Below, in pieces: positions 1 to 13,300 of a DNA stretch of 64,000 nt. The translations under genes and the position numbers were made by a program. Location: the NCBI GenBank assembly GCA_029204225.1, contig CM055110.1, positions 14,784,914 to 14,848,913 on the forward strand, given 5' to 3'. The notes beneath the pieces are model-generated. The model was given only the letters and a program-made list of their open reading frames with translations, was not told the origin of the DNA and ran no database searches. The DNA comes from Diphasiastrum complanatum (Eukaryota > Streptophyta > Lycopodiopsida > Lycopodiales > Lycopodiaceae). Position 1 is the first letter of the stretch. Every line of letters starts with the position of its first letter.

Positions 1-106
1 CGTGGGGATTTGCAAGCAAAGTAACTTCTTGGAGCTTTAGTAGTATCTGTAGAATAGTAGTAAGTACTTACAGTTGCCAGTTAGTAGTTACTACGTTTTG
101 CAATGT

Positions 107-209
107 GTTTGAAATTTTTTTTTTACAGCTCTACATGTTGTTTTTACCCACTCCCAACGGTTGAAATTTTTTACAGCTCTACATGTTGTTTTTACCCACT
201 TCCAACACA
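107..209. repeat. Two-copy tandem repeat, about 50 bp
   Basis: Two adjacent copies of a unit running from a GAAATTTT-type start through ACAGCTCTACATGTTG to TTTTTACCCACT. They differ mainly in the length of a T run and one base near the end. No coding potential. Confidence 0.85.
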
Positions 210-244
210 TAGTTAAAAAAAAAAAAATTGCAGCGTTTTGATTT

Positions 245-568
245 GGAGCGCTGCTGAATTCCGGAACGCTCCCAAAATGCAGCATTCTGGAACGGGACGC
301 ATCTATAACATATATATATCCACACCTTAGTTGCCCGTTCCGTTCCGGAACGATGCCCTCAAAAAAAAAAAAAAATAAGCTTTTTTTACAGAGGATTTAC
401 TTCATAATACATATAAATAATTAAAATAATCAAATTTATATGAATATCGTTCCGACCAGGAACGTTCCGGAACGTACGGAACGTTCCGACCCATTTTGGT
501 CGGAACGGGCTTCTAAGATCCACACACACACACACACACGCACGCACGCGCAAACACACACACACACG

Positions 569-664
<96 letters not shown>

Positions 665-910
665 AGTTGCACATTCTGTTCCAGAACACAATCCTGGGAA
701 ATCCCATTAGGGTTTCCTGGAATGCTGCTGTTTTTTATTGTCTTTTTTTTTTTTACGTTCAAATTAGTTCCCCGTGTTTTTAAAAAGAATTGGGTTTAAA
801 TTTTTTTTTTTGTGTGTAAATAACCTGTTTTTGTCAGATTTTTTTTTCCTATTATAAAAATATATTTCAAATAAAATGGGTTCCGAACAGCATTCCAGAA
901 CGTAGATGCA
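245..910. mobile_element. GGAACG-rich repeat element with internal microsatellite
   Basis: The motif GGAACG and its complement CGTTCC recur many times here, often fused as the palindrome GGAACGTTCC, on both sides of a CA/TA microsatellite. A perfect 10-bp-stem hairpin (CGTTCCGACC / GGTCGGAACG, six-base loop) lies at 482-507. Such self-complementary, non-coding structure fits a short non-autonomous DNA transposon or fold-back repeat, but I see no clear terminal inverted repeats or target duplication. Reading frames here are low-complexity Cys-Val or Thr-His translations of the microsatellite and are not genes. Confidence 0.45.
522..661. repeat. Compound (CA)n-(CG/CA)-(TA)n microsatellite
   Basis: About 140 bp of CA repeat with occasional CGCA interruptions, followed by about 28 bp of TA repeat. 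Confidence 0.97.
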
Positions 911-1248
911 GCAGAACTGTATATAATTATTTACAAATTTATATATATCCAAAACTGGAAAGAACCTTTTCAACTAGGTGTTTGTAAGCTCATGTAGGCA
1001 AATAATCTGTCCCTGAATAATCTTAATGCCTTCCAGAACCAACTGTAGAAGATATATGGAATGAGAAATAAGAAACATATGTATATACATAACCCACATG
1101 TGTAGCACACGTACTCAACCAGGCATGGTTTTTAAAGAATGCTTCAAACATACTGAGGCACAATAACATTCACAAACGTCAAGCTGCAACCTTTATCATA
1201 GACAATTTCAAGAGAACTGCAAGGCACTAGAAATGGCCCCCTTCTTAC
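911..1248. other. No feature recognised, left of the last BOP1 exon-like segment
   Basis: AT-rich DNA. If the BOP1 transcript continues leftwards this is intron 12 or 3' gene sequence. I looked on the minus strand for the remaining BOP1 WD40 repeats and did not find them. Confidence 0.5.
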
Positions 1249-1352
1249 TTGATAGGCTTGAAAGAGATTAACAGAAAAGCTAAAAGGATATCTTCAGGAG
1301 AAACTGATGCAAAGTAGTCCCCTTTATGATGCCAAGAAACGGACGCAACACT
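1249..1352 (-). CDS. BOP1: BOP1 exon 12 (tentative; right-hand boundary good, left-hand uncertain)
   Basis: After the acceptor GGTATTGCAG the phase-0 translation starts [20 protein letters not shown], matching the BOP1 WD40 repeat that follows exon 11 (family pattern S-x-x-W-H-R-K-G-D-Y-x-x-T-V-x-P). After SPE the match is lost: the family continues with an R-(A/G)-V-(L/V)-x-H-Q-L-S-K block, but this frame reads DILLAFLL. A donor AA|GTAAG would end the exon at 1249. Either the exon is damaged after about 20 codons or the C-terminus diverges. Confidence 0.72.
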
Positions 1353-4300
1353 CTGCAATACCAGATAAATATATGAGGAATGCAGTGCCAATACATTATA
1401 AGCAATATCAATCATATCTCCTGTGCCAGAACAATTCTTCTTTCACCTGAGGGATCAATTAGCCATGGATAAAACAACATCCTAGCGGTCATGGAGGGAT
1501 CTTTGTAGCCCTTGATTAAAAATCAGAGATACCGTGGTCAATGATACAATGATAACACAAGCCCTTTGCCAAAAATACCTTTCTTGCAGCATGATGTTGC
1601 AATGAGAATCAAGGAAAATGAGCACTTACAAAGGTCAATCATGTGTGTGCGGGTGTAGGTGTTTGCGGGTGCAAGTGCAAATAAATGCTGTGCGTGGGTG
1701 CATGTGTATGTGTGTCTACACGCATGCATGCATTTGTACGCAAATATATGTACTGAATCATGAGAAGTAAAAAAATTTGCGAGACACTGCAGTTTTGTGG
1801 ATTTTCATCCAGGAAGCTTGTGTGTATTTGACAAACTTTGAGCTGAGTTCCAAAAGGTTCATGTTTCATACATCCATGAACCCCCAGAAGAACTTTCCCT
1901 CCAAAATCTTTTGAAGTGATTGAAAATGACCTTATGTCTTAGTTTGTTCGATCACCCGACATCCAATGGACAGATTGAACGTGTCAACCACTCAATGGAA
2001 ACACATAAAGTGCATATGTTTCCAGGAGACCAATGGATTGAAAAGCTACCTCCTAATGGAGAGCAAAGCACTCTTCCACAAGATACAGTTCAGCAATGTT
2101 CACCAGCTTTTGTCAAATTCGAATGTCAAAGATGCAGGTGACAAATGTCCTAATAAAGGACGAGACGTTGAAAGTTGAAACTAGGGAAGGATAGTCTAAT
2201 GAGAGCTCATGAATTACAGCAGACTTATACTAGACAAAGCCACTTTCATAAGGGGCTGATGTTGAAAATGGGGTGTACTCGGAAAGTCCCATAGAAACTA
2301 AAGCTCAAAACAATTAGTTTTTTAAGGAAAGGAATCTTCTTATTCTCAAGAAAGAGAGAATCAAGCATTTCACGCTAACTTCCAGCAATAAGAAACTCAC
2401 GTATTTCTAGCCCATCGCTAGTGTTGTGAGGAGAAAACTTGTGTTGAGAAGCTCTCAAAATCTGAGAAGCTTCTGCTATTGGTCCAACTAAAAGTTGTAC
2501 CTATAAGACTGTATAAACAGCTGTGCTCTATGGACCATCCGATCAGACATTAGATTATATGTGCTAAAGAAGTGTAGTTCTTAAGACTCTACAAATAATA
2601 CAACATTGACCTAGAAACTTCCGGGCACTAACAATGTTCAACTCACTCTGCACTATTTGATACCAAGCACCATTTAATGTGAATTTATCATGCATAAGTA
2701 TGACCAATTCTGACTACCAATGGGCATATGTCGCAAGTTTTTGTTCATGGCCGGAAGAAATAGTGTGCTTTACAAGCAGCAGGCGAAAACATTTCACACC
2801 TAATACAGGATGATGTTCCTCGTGATCTCACATTTCCTACAGATCCTGAGTTGTTCCCTTTCCTACTAGTTGTCATTCGGCAGCACGTAACAGGCTAACA
2901 TGAAAGGTATCACAGGCACGTGTGAAGCAGGCAGTTGTAAACGATACGTAACAGGACTGAGGCACTCTAGAGACGATAAGGCCCATAAGAACGTGGTGCA
3001 AGCTTCTCAGTAGAAGCGTGGCCCTGAACAAAATGATGTCGCGCAAAACGTAGCTGAAAATAAACTATATCACTAACCTGAAACTCAACATGATAACGAT
3101 TGCGATCAACAAAAGTTTGATAGTGTTGCTGGACATGCTGTAAATGAGTAGTAGCCCCAACAATAAGCTCCCCAGCACCTGATAGGAAAGAAGCAATGGT
3201 GACTGGTGTATCATCAGGAGGAAGAGGCACCCCTGGCAAAGAGGAGCATACCCATGAGCCAATAACAACGGAGAAACTTCAATGGTGGTACTAACAGAGC
3301 TATTATAGCTATACTCTGCCAAACATAAATGTTGATCCCAATCCTTCTCTGAGGAGAAACAAAATGCCGAAGATAATCCTGATTAAGGACCTTAGTCTGC
3401 AAAATCCCCTGCTGCAGTTGAGGAGTGAATTGCAGTTCCAAAAACTCAACCGCAATGCTTTAGAAAGGGCCCCCGAACCGCTCCTTAGTCCGGGGGGGCC
3501 TAATCCCTATTTCTCAAGTTTCGGAGGATCAATGTACCAAGCCTTACCATCCCAATATATCACTCTCTTTCCCAAAACTTTTTCCTCATTAAATACCTTC
3601 TTCCGATCCGCTGGAGAAGGTTCTTGGGAGGGGGAGCGAGGGGAGCTAGGCCCCTCTTGTTTTTTTGGAGCCGTAGGAGGAAGAAGAGAGGGGAAGGAGG
3701 GCGTTAGGCAGGCTCCATAGCTGCCAGAGAGGCATGTAAGACTAAATAAGGACATCTCAAGTGTGATAAATATTGAAAGGAGCATATAAATGTCTCCATA
3801 AACAAACAACAACTATTAGCTAAAATGATTGTTCTATCAAGACCAGACAAGCCTCTAAATTGCCCTCTGTATGATAGCTCATGTCGCCACAAGGCCATTG
3901 CTGAAGAAAGTGAGGATAAAGGAAGATGCTGGTGCAGGAGCAATGGGTCTACGCATGAGCTCTAGATCTGTGAAGTCTCCTAGTAGCCCCAGCGTGTGGT
4001 CTAGAGGCAATAAACTGTCGACGATCACAATGAGAAACCCGAGCTAAGGTATCTAACTCATCTTGTGATAAAATATTGACATCAATGTCTGGTCTAGATC
4101 GTCTCCTAGAGAGAAAGGAGGTAATCGGGGTCTGCTGGGAGTCATGATATCCTTACTGATCTCTCTGACAAATATCTCTATGAAGCAGGAATATCTCACA
4201 CAACATCAGTGCCACACATTGAAGGTCAACATATGCAATGAGAGAGTGAAGTGTGACTGGGGAATCCCGGAAGAGACAATGATAGCGTCCTCGTATCTCA

Positions 4301-5188
4301 TAATAGACATGGCTTATGAATAGAAAATGCCCCTCTGACTCCACGTCCCCTAATGTGCACAACTGACAAAGTCTATTCATATGGGGGATGCTCTGGAAGT
4401 GCCCCGACTCCACATATAGCTTGTGTGAGGAAACTCCGAATTGACCTAGTGTAAAACAGAGGCAATGTGAAAGTTCGCTATCCAAGTAATGAGGCAAAAT
4501 TGAGCCCCCAACACTGTCTAGCACTAGGAAACTGGAATGATAGAAGTCCGGTTTTGACCCCCAAGGGTCCTTGCCATGTCACTCGAGAGTATGCACAATA
4601 AATAACTCTCCTAATATACTGGTGCGAACCCTCCGGTAGATCCGAGATATCAATGTTGTATATACGTAAAAGACGAGAAGCATGGGAGTACCATGATAGC
4701 TGATGACCCTGGTGATGAAGCTGCTGAGAAGAGAGAAAAGCTATGTGTGGATAATGTGAAACCGGAAGACTCAACGCCCTCTGGATGTATGTGATCAACT
4801 TGAAAATAGCCTCAACCCGAAGTGGAAGGATGGCAAACTCAGCGAGTATAATCTGGTGAGGAACAAATGGCTTGGCCCGGATCACACATGTAAGCATACT
4901 GATCTATAGAGATTGGATACAACAAAAAATTTGGGCTAGGGTGCTCTTAACAAATATGCCAGAAGATTTGTAAGATGAAATGGGCATTACACTTATTCTA
5001 GGGATTTTGACAGCATCAACTACAACAAAAGCTTAGCTTCCTACTGAACGACCATCGAGAATGTGAACCATTCTTAAGGTGAGAATTATACAAATATAAT
5101 AAGGCCATTCTTCACCTACCAGAAAGAATTGAGGCAAAATTTCCTTTGGAGCTAACTAGTTTATGTCAAGCAAAACTACACCTTACAA

Positions 5189-5249
<61 letters not shown>

Positions 5250-8200
5250 GCGATGGTGGTGTAGGGCGCTCCCCTCTCCCTCGCTATGGCCCCTCCGCGC
5301 TCCAATCCTGCCTGCAGACCATCGCGCTCTCCCCCTACCCTCGCTACCACCTCCCTTTCCCCCCCCCCTCGCTGATCTAACTACTCCCCCCCTCGCGACT
5401 ACCCCTTCCCTCTCGGACCTGCCATCGCATCCCCCCCTCGCGACTACCCCCCCCTCGAGGATCTGCCATATTGGCAAAGGGCTGCCTACTGGTCTGCCTG
5501 CCTCCCCTGATCTGTCTACCCCTGATCCGCCTGCCCCGATGCTGCCTACCCACGCTACCCCCCCTCACTGATCTACCTAAGCTGCTACCCACCCCCTTGC
5601 TGATCTGTCTACCCCCCCCCTCGCCGACCTGACTTTGCCTACCCACACTACTGAGGTGGCAGTGCTGCCTGCCACGCAGGCAACGCTGCCTGCTGAGGTG
5701 GCACCCCCCCACGCTACACATGCCTGCGTGGCAACAGATCTTGCCCGCTTGTGCCCACCGATCCCACCGTTTTCTCCCGACTCTGTTCCCATCCTCCCCA
5801 CCCCGATCAGTGCTAGCTCCTCTTCCCTCCCGGCGCCACAATCCACAGCAAGTATCCCATATACGCCCTCCAAATCAACCGAGCTTTTTTCCTCTTGGCA
5901 GATCGATCAAATCAAGGCCGATTTCAAGATCCTACGACAAGAAATCTCATAGCTGAAAGGAACCGTTACCTCCTTGATCAATGAGAAGAACTTGTTGCAG
6001 TCCAAAGTCGCATCACTCGAACAATCCATCAGGATCAAGCAGGCTGCAACTTCGGAATCCACAACCAATATGATACGGGAGTTAGAAACCAGGATTGAGA
6101 AGCAACAAGAAGAGGCCCGCTCTTGGGCATCGGTTCTGAAAAAAGGCACCAAACCAAGCGCTCCCATCTCCTCGGTTATCTCAGCCACCATCTCGGAAGA
6201 GAAATCTCGAGACCAAAAAGCCCACAACATTAGAGTTCGCGGGATCCCCCGGATACACAGGATGCTTTGGCTGAAGCCAGACGCTTTCTCGACACCACTC
6301 TCGGGCACAGGACAGATGGGTTAGATACCGCATGGAGGACCACTAGAGATGCAGCCACACTCATTATCCGTTTTACTTCCCTAGAGAGTCGCCGAGATGC
6401 TTTACGGTGCAGGGCTAAGCTACGCGACACCACTATCTATATGGATGACGACCTCACATATATCCAGGTAGAGGAGAGGCGTACGGCCTTTCAGGCAGCC
6501 CGCGAGTCTGGCAGACGAGTCATTTATTGAGATGGACGGGTGCGCTTTCTTGATGGTGCGCCTAGCAGCTCCCAGTGCTAAAGATTTGGGGTGCCCGGGG
6601 TTGGGAGCACCCCGGGGCCCCATCCACACCATCTTTGGATTGGAGTGTGGAATTGTGCTGGTATCCACTCATTTTCTACGGCAGGGGACCTCGTTGATTT
6701 CATTACAGGGAGAGATATATTATTCTTCATGGAGACACACGAGAGCCCGGAGCGAGGACTTCCTTCGTTTCCTGGATATAGATGGTACTCAGTATTCCGA
6801 CGAGAGACTAGATTTGCCAGCGGCCGAGGTTCAGGTGGGGTCGCCTGCTTGTATAGAGAGACTCTACATCCCAGTATTGACTTCATCCGGCATGATGAGC
6901 AGGCCCGCTACATATGGACTCGCATCGTGGGCCAGGATATTGGTCTGGATATAGATTTGTTTATTGCAGCATGTTACTTTCCGCCAGAGTCCTCGTCTTT
7001 TGCTGAGCGTATTGGATCTCCATATTAGGACTTCTCACCAGATATCATCAAATTCTCAAAGCGAGGGCATATTCTCCTCACAGGGGATTTTAATGCTCGG
7101 ACATCCTCGAGGCAGACAGAGTTCACACCACTGATAAGCTACGTGTTCGTGCCCTTGACAGTGATATGCTTGGGGTTACCAGGACCTCCGCGGACAGTTT
7201 GGGACCTATTACTATATGGTGAGCACTTATTGCAGTTTGGAGAGGCACATGAGCTAGCCATTTATAATGGCTTACCCTCCTGGCCACATTCAAACAGTTA
7301 TACATGTCATCATTGACTACTTCATGGGGTCACCATCCTTTGTACCCATAGTCTCTGACTTCCACGTTTCCCCTACCACCCTTTCTGATCACTCATTTCT
7401 CTCCTTCGATATTGGCCACCTTCCACCCACTCATTCTTCTACACTGCCGAGTACTCACGTACACATTTGATCCCATTGTCCAGGCAGTCCCTGGCTTCAC
7501 TTTTACACTCCTTTCCTCATGACAGTCCAGTCGACACCCAGGCTGCATTTCTCACTACCTCTCTCCACACAGCTGCATCACTAACCCTCCCTACAAAACC
7601 CCATCCCAAAAAGACTCTACGAACACCTCGACCGTTGCATCCCCCATGGTACGATACCGAGTGCCGCTCTCTTCATCAGACAGTAACCTATTCACGTAAC
7701 CATGCTCCACATCTGCTTCAATCTTCCCGACGCTCCTACCAGCGTGTTCTCTGCCGTAAGAAACGTTCCTATGATGATTCTGAAGGGAAATGTCTTATTG
7801 ACCTTCTGTTCAGATCTTCTTCGGGCGCTTTTTGGCGTGAGTTCATTCCTTGATCTCCACCACCCCTCCTGGAGGACCTCCGCATTTGGACTGATTATGC
7901 TGCTAGCCTGTATACCGTCCCTACCGACTCACCTATCTCCATATCTCCACAACCATCTGAGTTCTCCTTCTTCAGATCTGACATGGTACTTCCAGCCATT
8001 AAGAAGATGAAGTCTCACAAGGCCAGAGATATTGAAGACCTTGAGTCTAAACTCCCCATGCCTCTGACTTACTCGCTCCCACCACAGCCACCCGTCTTAA
8101 TTCCGCAGTTGTTTCTGGTTTCCCATCATCTTGGTGCACTATCATCATCCACCCCATCCATAAGAATGGTGACCCCATGATTCCGAGTAACTACCGCACC

Positions 8201-10327
8201 ATCATGATTGGGCATGTCCTAGCAAAGCTATATGGTACTATACTTCAGTCTGTTGTGAGCTCAGAGGCGGAGACTAGGAGACTACATGCTATGGGTCAGG
8301 CAGGTTTTCGAGCCCATTACTCTACTGCAGATCACATCTTCACGTTGCGGGCCGTGATTGAGGAGGCTAAGCACAGGAGAGAGAGGGTTTACTGTTGTTT
8401 TGTGGACTTCAGGAAAGCCTTTGATTCTGTCCCTCGCTCATTGCTCATCCAAAGACTCCGAGACCTAGGCTTCTCCACTGACATCGTTCTTGCTGTGATG
8501 GCACTTTATGAGTGTGTCCTTGGATGTTTCCGGCATAGCAGTGGCATATCCGATCACATTTGGAGCACTATTGGGGTGAAGCAAGGTTGTTCCCTCTCAC
8601 CAGTCCTCTTTGGCTTATATATTGATGAGTTGGAGAGAGTCATTACACACCGACTAGAGAGGGTCCACAGCGACAGTTGGATTGCTTACATGAGTTTTGC
8701 ACCAGATGGGGCCTAGGGGTGAACATTGGGAAGACCAAGGTTATGGTCTTCAACACTTCTCGAGTATTCATGCAGCGACAGGAGCTTACTTTGGGTGGAC
8801 AGCTCCTAGAGGTGGTCCCTTCCTACACATACCTGGGGATCCTTTTCTCAGGTCCTACTTTTAGCATGAGACAGGCTGCTACCACTCGACCAGGGAAGGG
8901 ACATGCCTCCCTTGTTCAGCTAGAGCGATTCTGTTTCCGGAAGTCCATCCAGGATGCTCGTAGTAAGTGTCACCTTTTTGATACCATTGTCACCCCCACG
9001 GCTCTATATGCGGCAGAGGCATGGTGTACAGGTCTCCCCTCTTCACACTGGGCCAGTCTTTCACGACTACAGACCACCATGCTAGCCTGGTTGATTCGAG
9101 CGAAGCCTTCTGTTCCACATGAGATTCTCCTTGCCGAGTTCGCAGTTCCACCTATACAGATCGAGGCAACTTTCCAGCTCATTACTTATATACAGAGGAT
9201 ACAAGCGTTACCAAAGATAGACAGACGATACATATAAATTGCACTATCCTCCTCATAGTGCCTTTGTGATCAGGGCGGGCTACAGATTATCATGGTTCTC
9301 TCAGGCATCTCACCTCCTACTTGAGTCATTTGGTATCTCTATCATAGAGCTTCCCTCAGGCACCCATCAGTATATCAGACGATTCCTCTATCGCGCATAT
9401 CTAGAGCGGACTTGGCGCCACCAGCTAGGTGTTAAGCCAGCTTTCTACCGGACCCATTTCTTGGAGCTGGATGCATCAGGGACACCAGTCATTCCACACT
9501 ATTTAGATTCGGGACTATCACATTGTCTCAGATTCACACTGGGACAGCTCAAGGTATCCTCTCATCAGCTAGCTATTGAGACTGGGAGGTTCCATGGTAT
9601 TCCGAGAGAGGAGCGTATTTGCCAGTTATGCTCTCTAGGTGAGGTGGAGTCTGAGGAGCACTTTATCTTCAGCTGCCCTGTATACTATGAGATCAGAGGA
9701 CGATATCATTGCTTGTTTCGAGACATGCCTACCACTCTACGCTCTCTCATTGCCTATGAGGACCCACGATGTGTCGGCCTGATGGTACGTGAGATGTTCA
9801 TCCTACGGAGAGATTTATACGGGACACCCCAGCATTCTACCTCACAGCCATTGATCACTTCATTCTTTACTAGGCGGAGACCGCGTGACTTAGCGCATGA
9901 GGACGAGGATTATGCCGCTGATGATAGCCGCTCGCATTCCCACAGAGATCAGAGACAGTGTACTTTTTACCATCACATTACTACCAGAATCACCAAACAT
10001 CCTATGCAGAGACGTACTACTACACATGCTCATGCTCATAGACGACGCCGGCAGGCTCCAGTGCCTTCTCATGCTGTGGCTCACATTACATCCTTTTACA
10101 GCAGCAGCAGCACAACACAGTCTTGACATCTGGACATCGATATATATGATTATTATGCACAGACACACTCACATACGTGTACTTTAGTTGTACTAGATGT
10201 TTTCTTTATTACAGTTTTGGAAACGTTTTATACGCTCCCATGGTTACCACACACTTGACATGTACTCCATTAGTCTTATATGCCTTTTGGCATGGAAAAG
10301 ACATTAATAAAGCTTTCTTTCTTTCTT

Positions 10328-10377
<50 letters not shown>

Positions 10378-13300
10378 CCCCCCCCATGGCTCCACGGAGG
10401 AAGAGCCCCCCACCCCATGCCCTACCCCTCCTGCTGCCCAGCAGGCAGCCACCCTGGCTGTTGGGGCAGCGCTGGCTGACCAGCAGCAGAGCTGCCTGCT
10501 GAGGCAGCCCACGCAGGCAGCAGCGCTGCCTGTTGAGGCAGCAGCACCGCCTTCACCACCTTCTTTTAGCCATCTCTGCCGGCACTTCTTCCATCTCCAG
10601 ATTCGTCCAACCCCTTTGCCACGGCGGCTTAAACAGTTTCCAAAGCTTTTAAAGATTTCTTTGTATATGAAACAAAAGTGCTGAAAACAGAGGTGAAGAC
10701 ATTGAAGGATGAAATCAAGCTGCTTCGAGAAGAAAACGGACAGTCGAAACAAGATTTTTCAGCATATAAAGAAGGTGTCCGGAGTAATGGTGAGCCATCA
10801 GAAACGGTGCTGAAAATCCAGGCATTGGAACAAGAATTGGTCCGGCACAAGGAATCCACGAAAACTTGGGCGTCTCTTTTCAAAAATACAGATGGTAAGC
10901 CACAAATGTCCACTTTTATTTCAGCCACTATTTCTGAAGAGAAAATGAGGGATCAAAAGGCCCTCAATATGAGAGTAAGGGGCATTGTACACACACAAGA
11001 TGCCATTCAAGAGACAAATAGATTTTTTGAAACCACCTGAGGGCACAATAAACAAGGGTTGGAGAGAGCTTGGAGAACCAAAAAAGATAATGCCACATTA
11101 ATCATTGGCTTTAAAATCCTTGAAGAGAGACGGTTAGTGTTGAGACTCAAGAATAAACTACAGGGTGCAAACATATTCTTGGATGACGATCTCACATTCA
11201 TGCAAGTGACAGAAAGAAAAAAGGCTTTCGAGGAAGCTAAGCATCCAGAAGATGAGTAATACATAGAGATGGCCAGGTGAAATATATTGGTGATAAGAAA
11301 TGGGGATTTGGGTCTTTTGGGCGTGAGAGCAGCCCGAAGACCCATCCATCTTCATTGCGTTTTGGTGTGTGGAATTGTTTAGTATGAGACAGACCGCTCT
11401 TGCCAGGTTGGGTAAGGGACACGCATCACTGGTCCAGCTTGAGAGGTTTTGTTTCAGACGATACATATGTGATGCTTCGAGTAAGTGTCACTTGTTTGAT
11501 ACCATGGTATGCAACAGAGACTCTGTGTACGGGTCTACCTCCTCTGAGTGGGCCAATATATCTCGCCTTCATTGTTATTTTCCTCCAGAGACTGATGCAG
11601 ATGGACAGCAGAGAGTCCAAATATTCCGATGCAGCCCTTACATCATCATGATTACTCCACAGCCATGGATTTCACCTCTCATGGTATTCTCAAGTAGGAA
11701 GGCTACTTGACTCCATTGGTATTTCTTTATCATCACTTCCGAAATTCGTCAGTCTATATATAGATCCTATATGCATAGAGTTTGGGATGGGCAGCTTGGA
11801 GTGAAGCCCCTTTATTACAAATCCATCTTTATGGATACCGACTATACGGGTTGTCCTATCCTCCCTAGACATCTGCATGGGGGTCACATGGATTGAGATT
11901 TATATTGGGATAGTTTAGAGTCTCTTCACATCAGCTACACATTGAGACGGGCCGTTTCCATAGCACACCCAAGGATGCCAGAGTATGTCAAATTTGTTCA
12001 CTTGGAGAGATTGAGGACGAGGATCATTTCATTTTCAAATGCCCAATTTATTGCGAGATTAGAGGAGTGATACCATTGTTTATTTGAGAGAGCTGACGCA
12101 GTTAAGGCAACTACTGCACCAGCCTTTGTTTACTCCCGAGATTTTTACGGGGGAAAAGAAAGACAGAGCCCCTGAAGTCTGAAGTGGTTACTTTGTGGAT
12201 CGATCGGTGGAACTCACACTTTTCCATGCACAATTCTTCCGACAAAAATAAAATCAGCTTGGCTATTATGTAGTTGTAAGGGAAAGCTTTTACATGGTGG
12301 CAAGACTTGAGGGGTAAGCCTGAAGCTCCGAGGATGTGGGAAGACTTTTGTAAGGCCTTCAAGGCGGCCTTCCTTCCTATAGTAGATGACTTTGATTTCT
12401 ATCGTTAGTATGCGACGATACAGATGGGGAACCGGCCCCTTGATCAATATTTACAGGAATTCCAAGAGGTATATTCTCGTTTTGCTACTAGAATAGATGC
12501 TTTGTTGGTTAAATTGCATTTTATTCTGAGATTCCCTAGAAATTATCAGTTAGAGGTTAGGAGCAACCAACCTCTTACCCTTGATGATGCGGTCCGCTTC
12601 GCCCGTATATACGATGATACTCGTATAGTGGAAAAGCCTGAGCCTAGTGTTTCACTCGAAGCAAAGGGTAGATAATCGCTCTTTTCAAATAAAGGAAAGG
12701 ACAGGGCAAAGGAGACACCTTCAAGTCCTAGTAAGTCGAAGAAAAGATCTACTATGGACTAGGAGACCTTTGCAAAAGCTAGAAGTGGCAATCTGTGCTT
12801 TAATTACATGGAACCAGGTCATGTGGCAAAGGAATGCCCAAAGAAACGGAGGCAAGCTAAAGGTGCATCTTTTAAGACGCCAGGTAACTCTACCATTTCA
12901 AGTATTGATCTTTCCTTGCTGGTAATTCAGTGTGTGAGCATTGTTGTTTTAACACGGCTGTTTTTGGGCCTCACGACCTCATTCGAATGAAGGGGGTGGG
13001 GGGTTGTTGGTGGCCAAGCCATGACAGTTTTATTTGATGATGGTTCTATGCACAACTTTATTAACTCTAACTTGTTGCAGAAGCTAAAGGTGGAAACAAG
13101 GCAGAGTGACAACCGATATGTTGTGAAGCTAGCAGCAATGGGATCAAAAAGCCAAGTATGGGACAAGATAGTCCTTCACCTGCCGATTCAAATACAAGCC
13201 TATAAGACAATTTAGACTTTCATATTATGAATCTAGATAAAGTAGATGTAATACTTGGTAAGGAGTGGTTCTATGAGAGGAACGAGTCGTTGAAGAAAAA

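Larger units (their letters stand above)
5249..10333 (+). mobile_element. Non-LTR retrotransposon (LINE), near full length but degenerate
   Basis: Order: C-rich leader, Pro-rich then coiled-coil ORF1, APE-type endonuclease, reverse transcriptase, C-terminal CCHC-like domain, 3' hairpin and CTTT/CT tail. ORF1, EN and RT are broken by stops and frameshifts. The RT has lost the stretch that should carry the catalytic (F/Y)xDD motif. Ends in a simple tail that abuts the C-rich start of a second copy at 10375. Domain layout and the C-terminal zinc motif suggest an L1-like clade; exact clade not determined. Confidence 0.92.

Noticed and set aside
386-799. Open frames of 65-119 codons on both strands
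   Set aside because: They are translations of the CA/TA microsatellite (Cys-Val, Thr-His, Ile-Tyr repeats) and have no independent support.
1538-1869. Minus-strand Thr/His-rich frames
   Set aside because: Translation of TG-rich simple sequence.
10276-10752. Minus-strand frame of 158 codons over the LINE junction
   Set aside because: It is the complement of the CT run and of LINE ORF1 on the plus strand; Arg-Glu repeats reveal the microsatellite.
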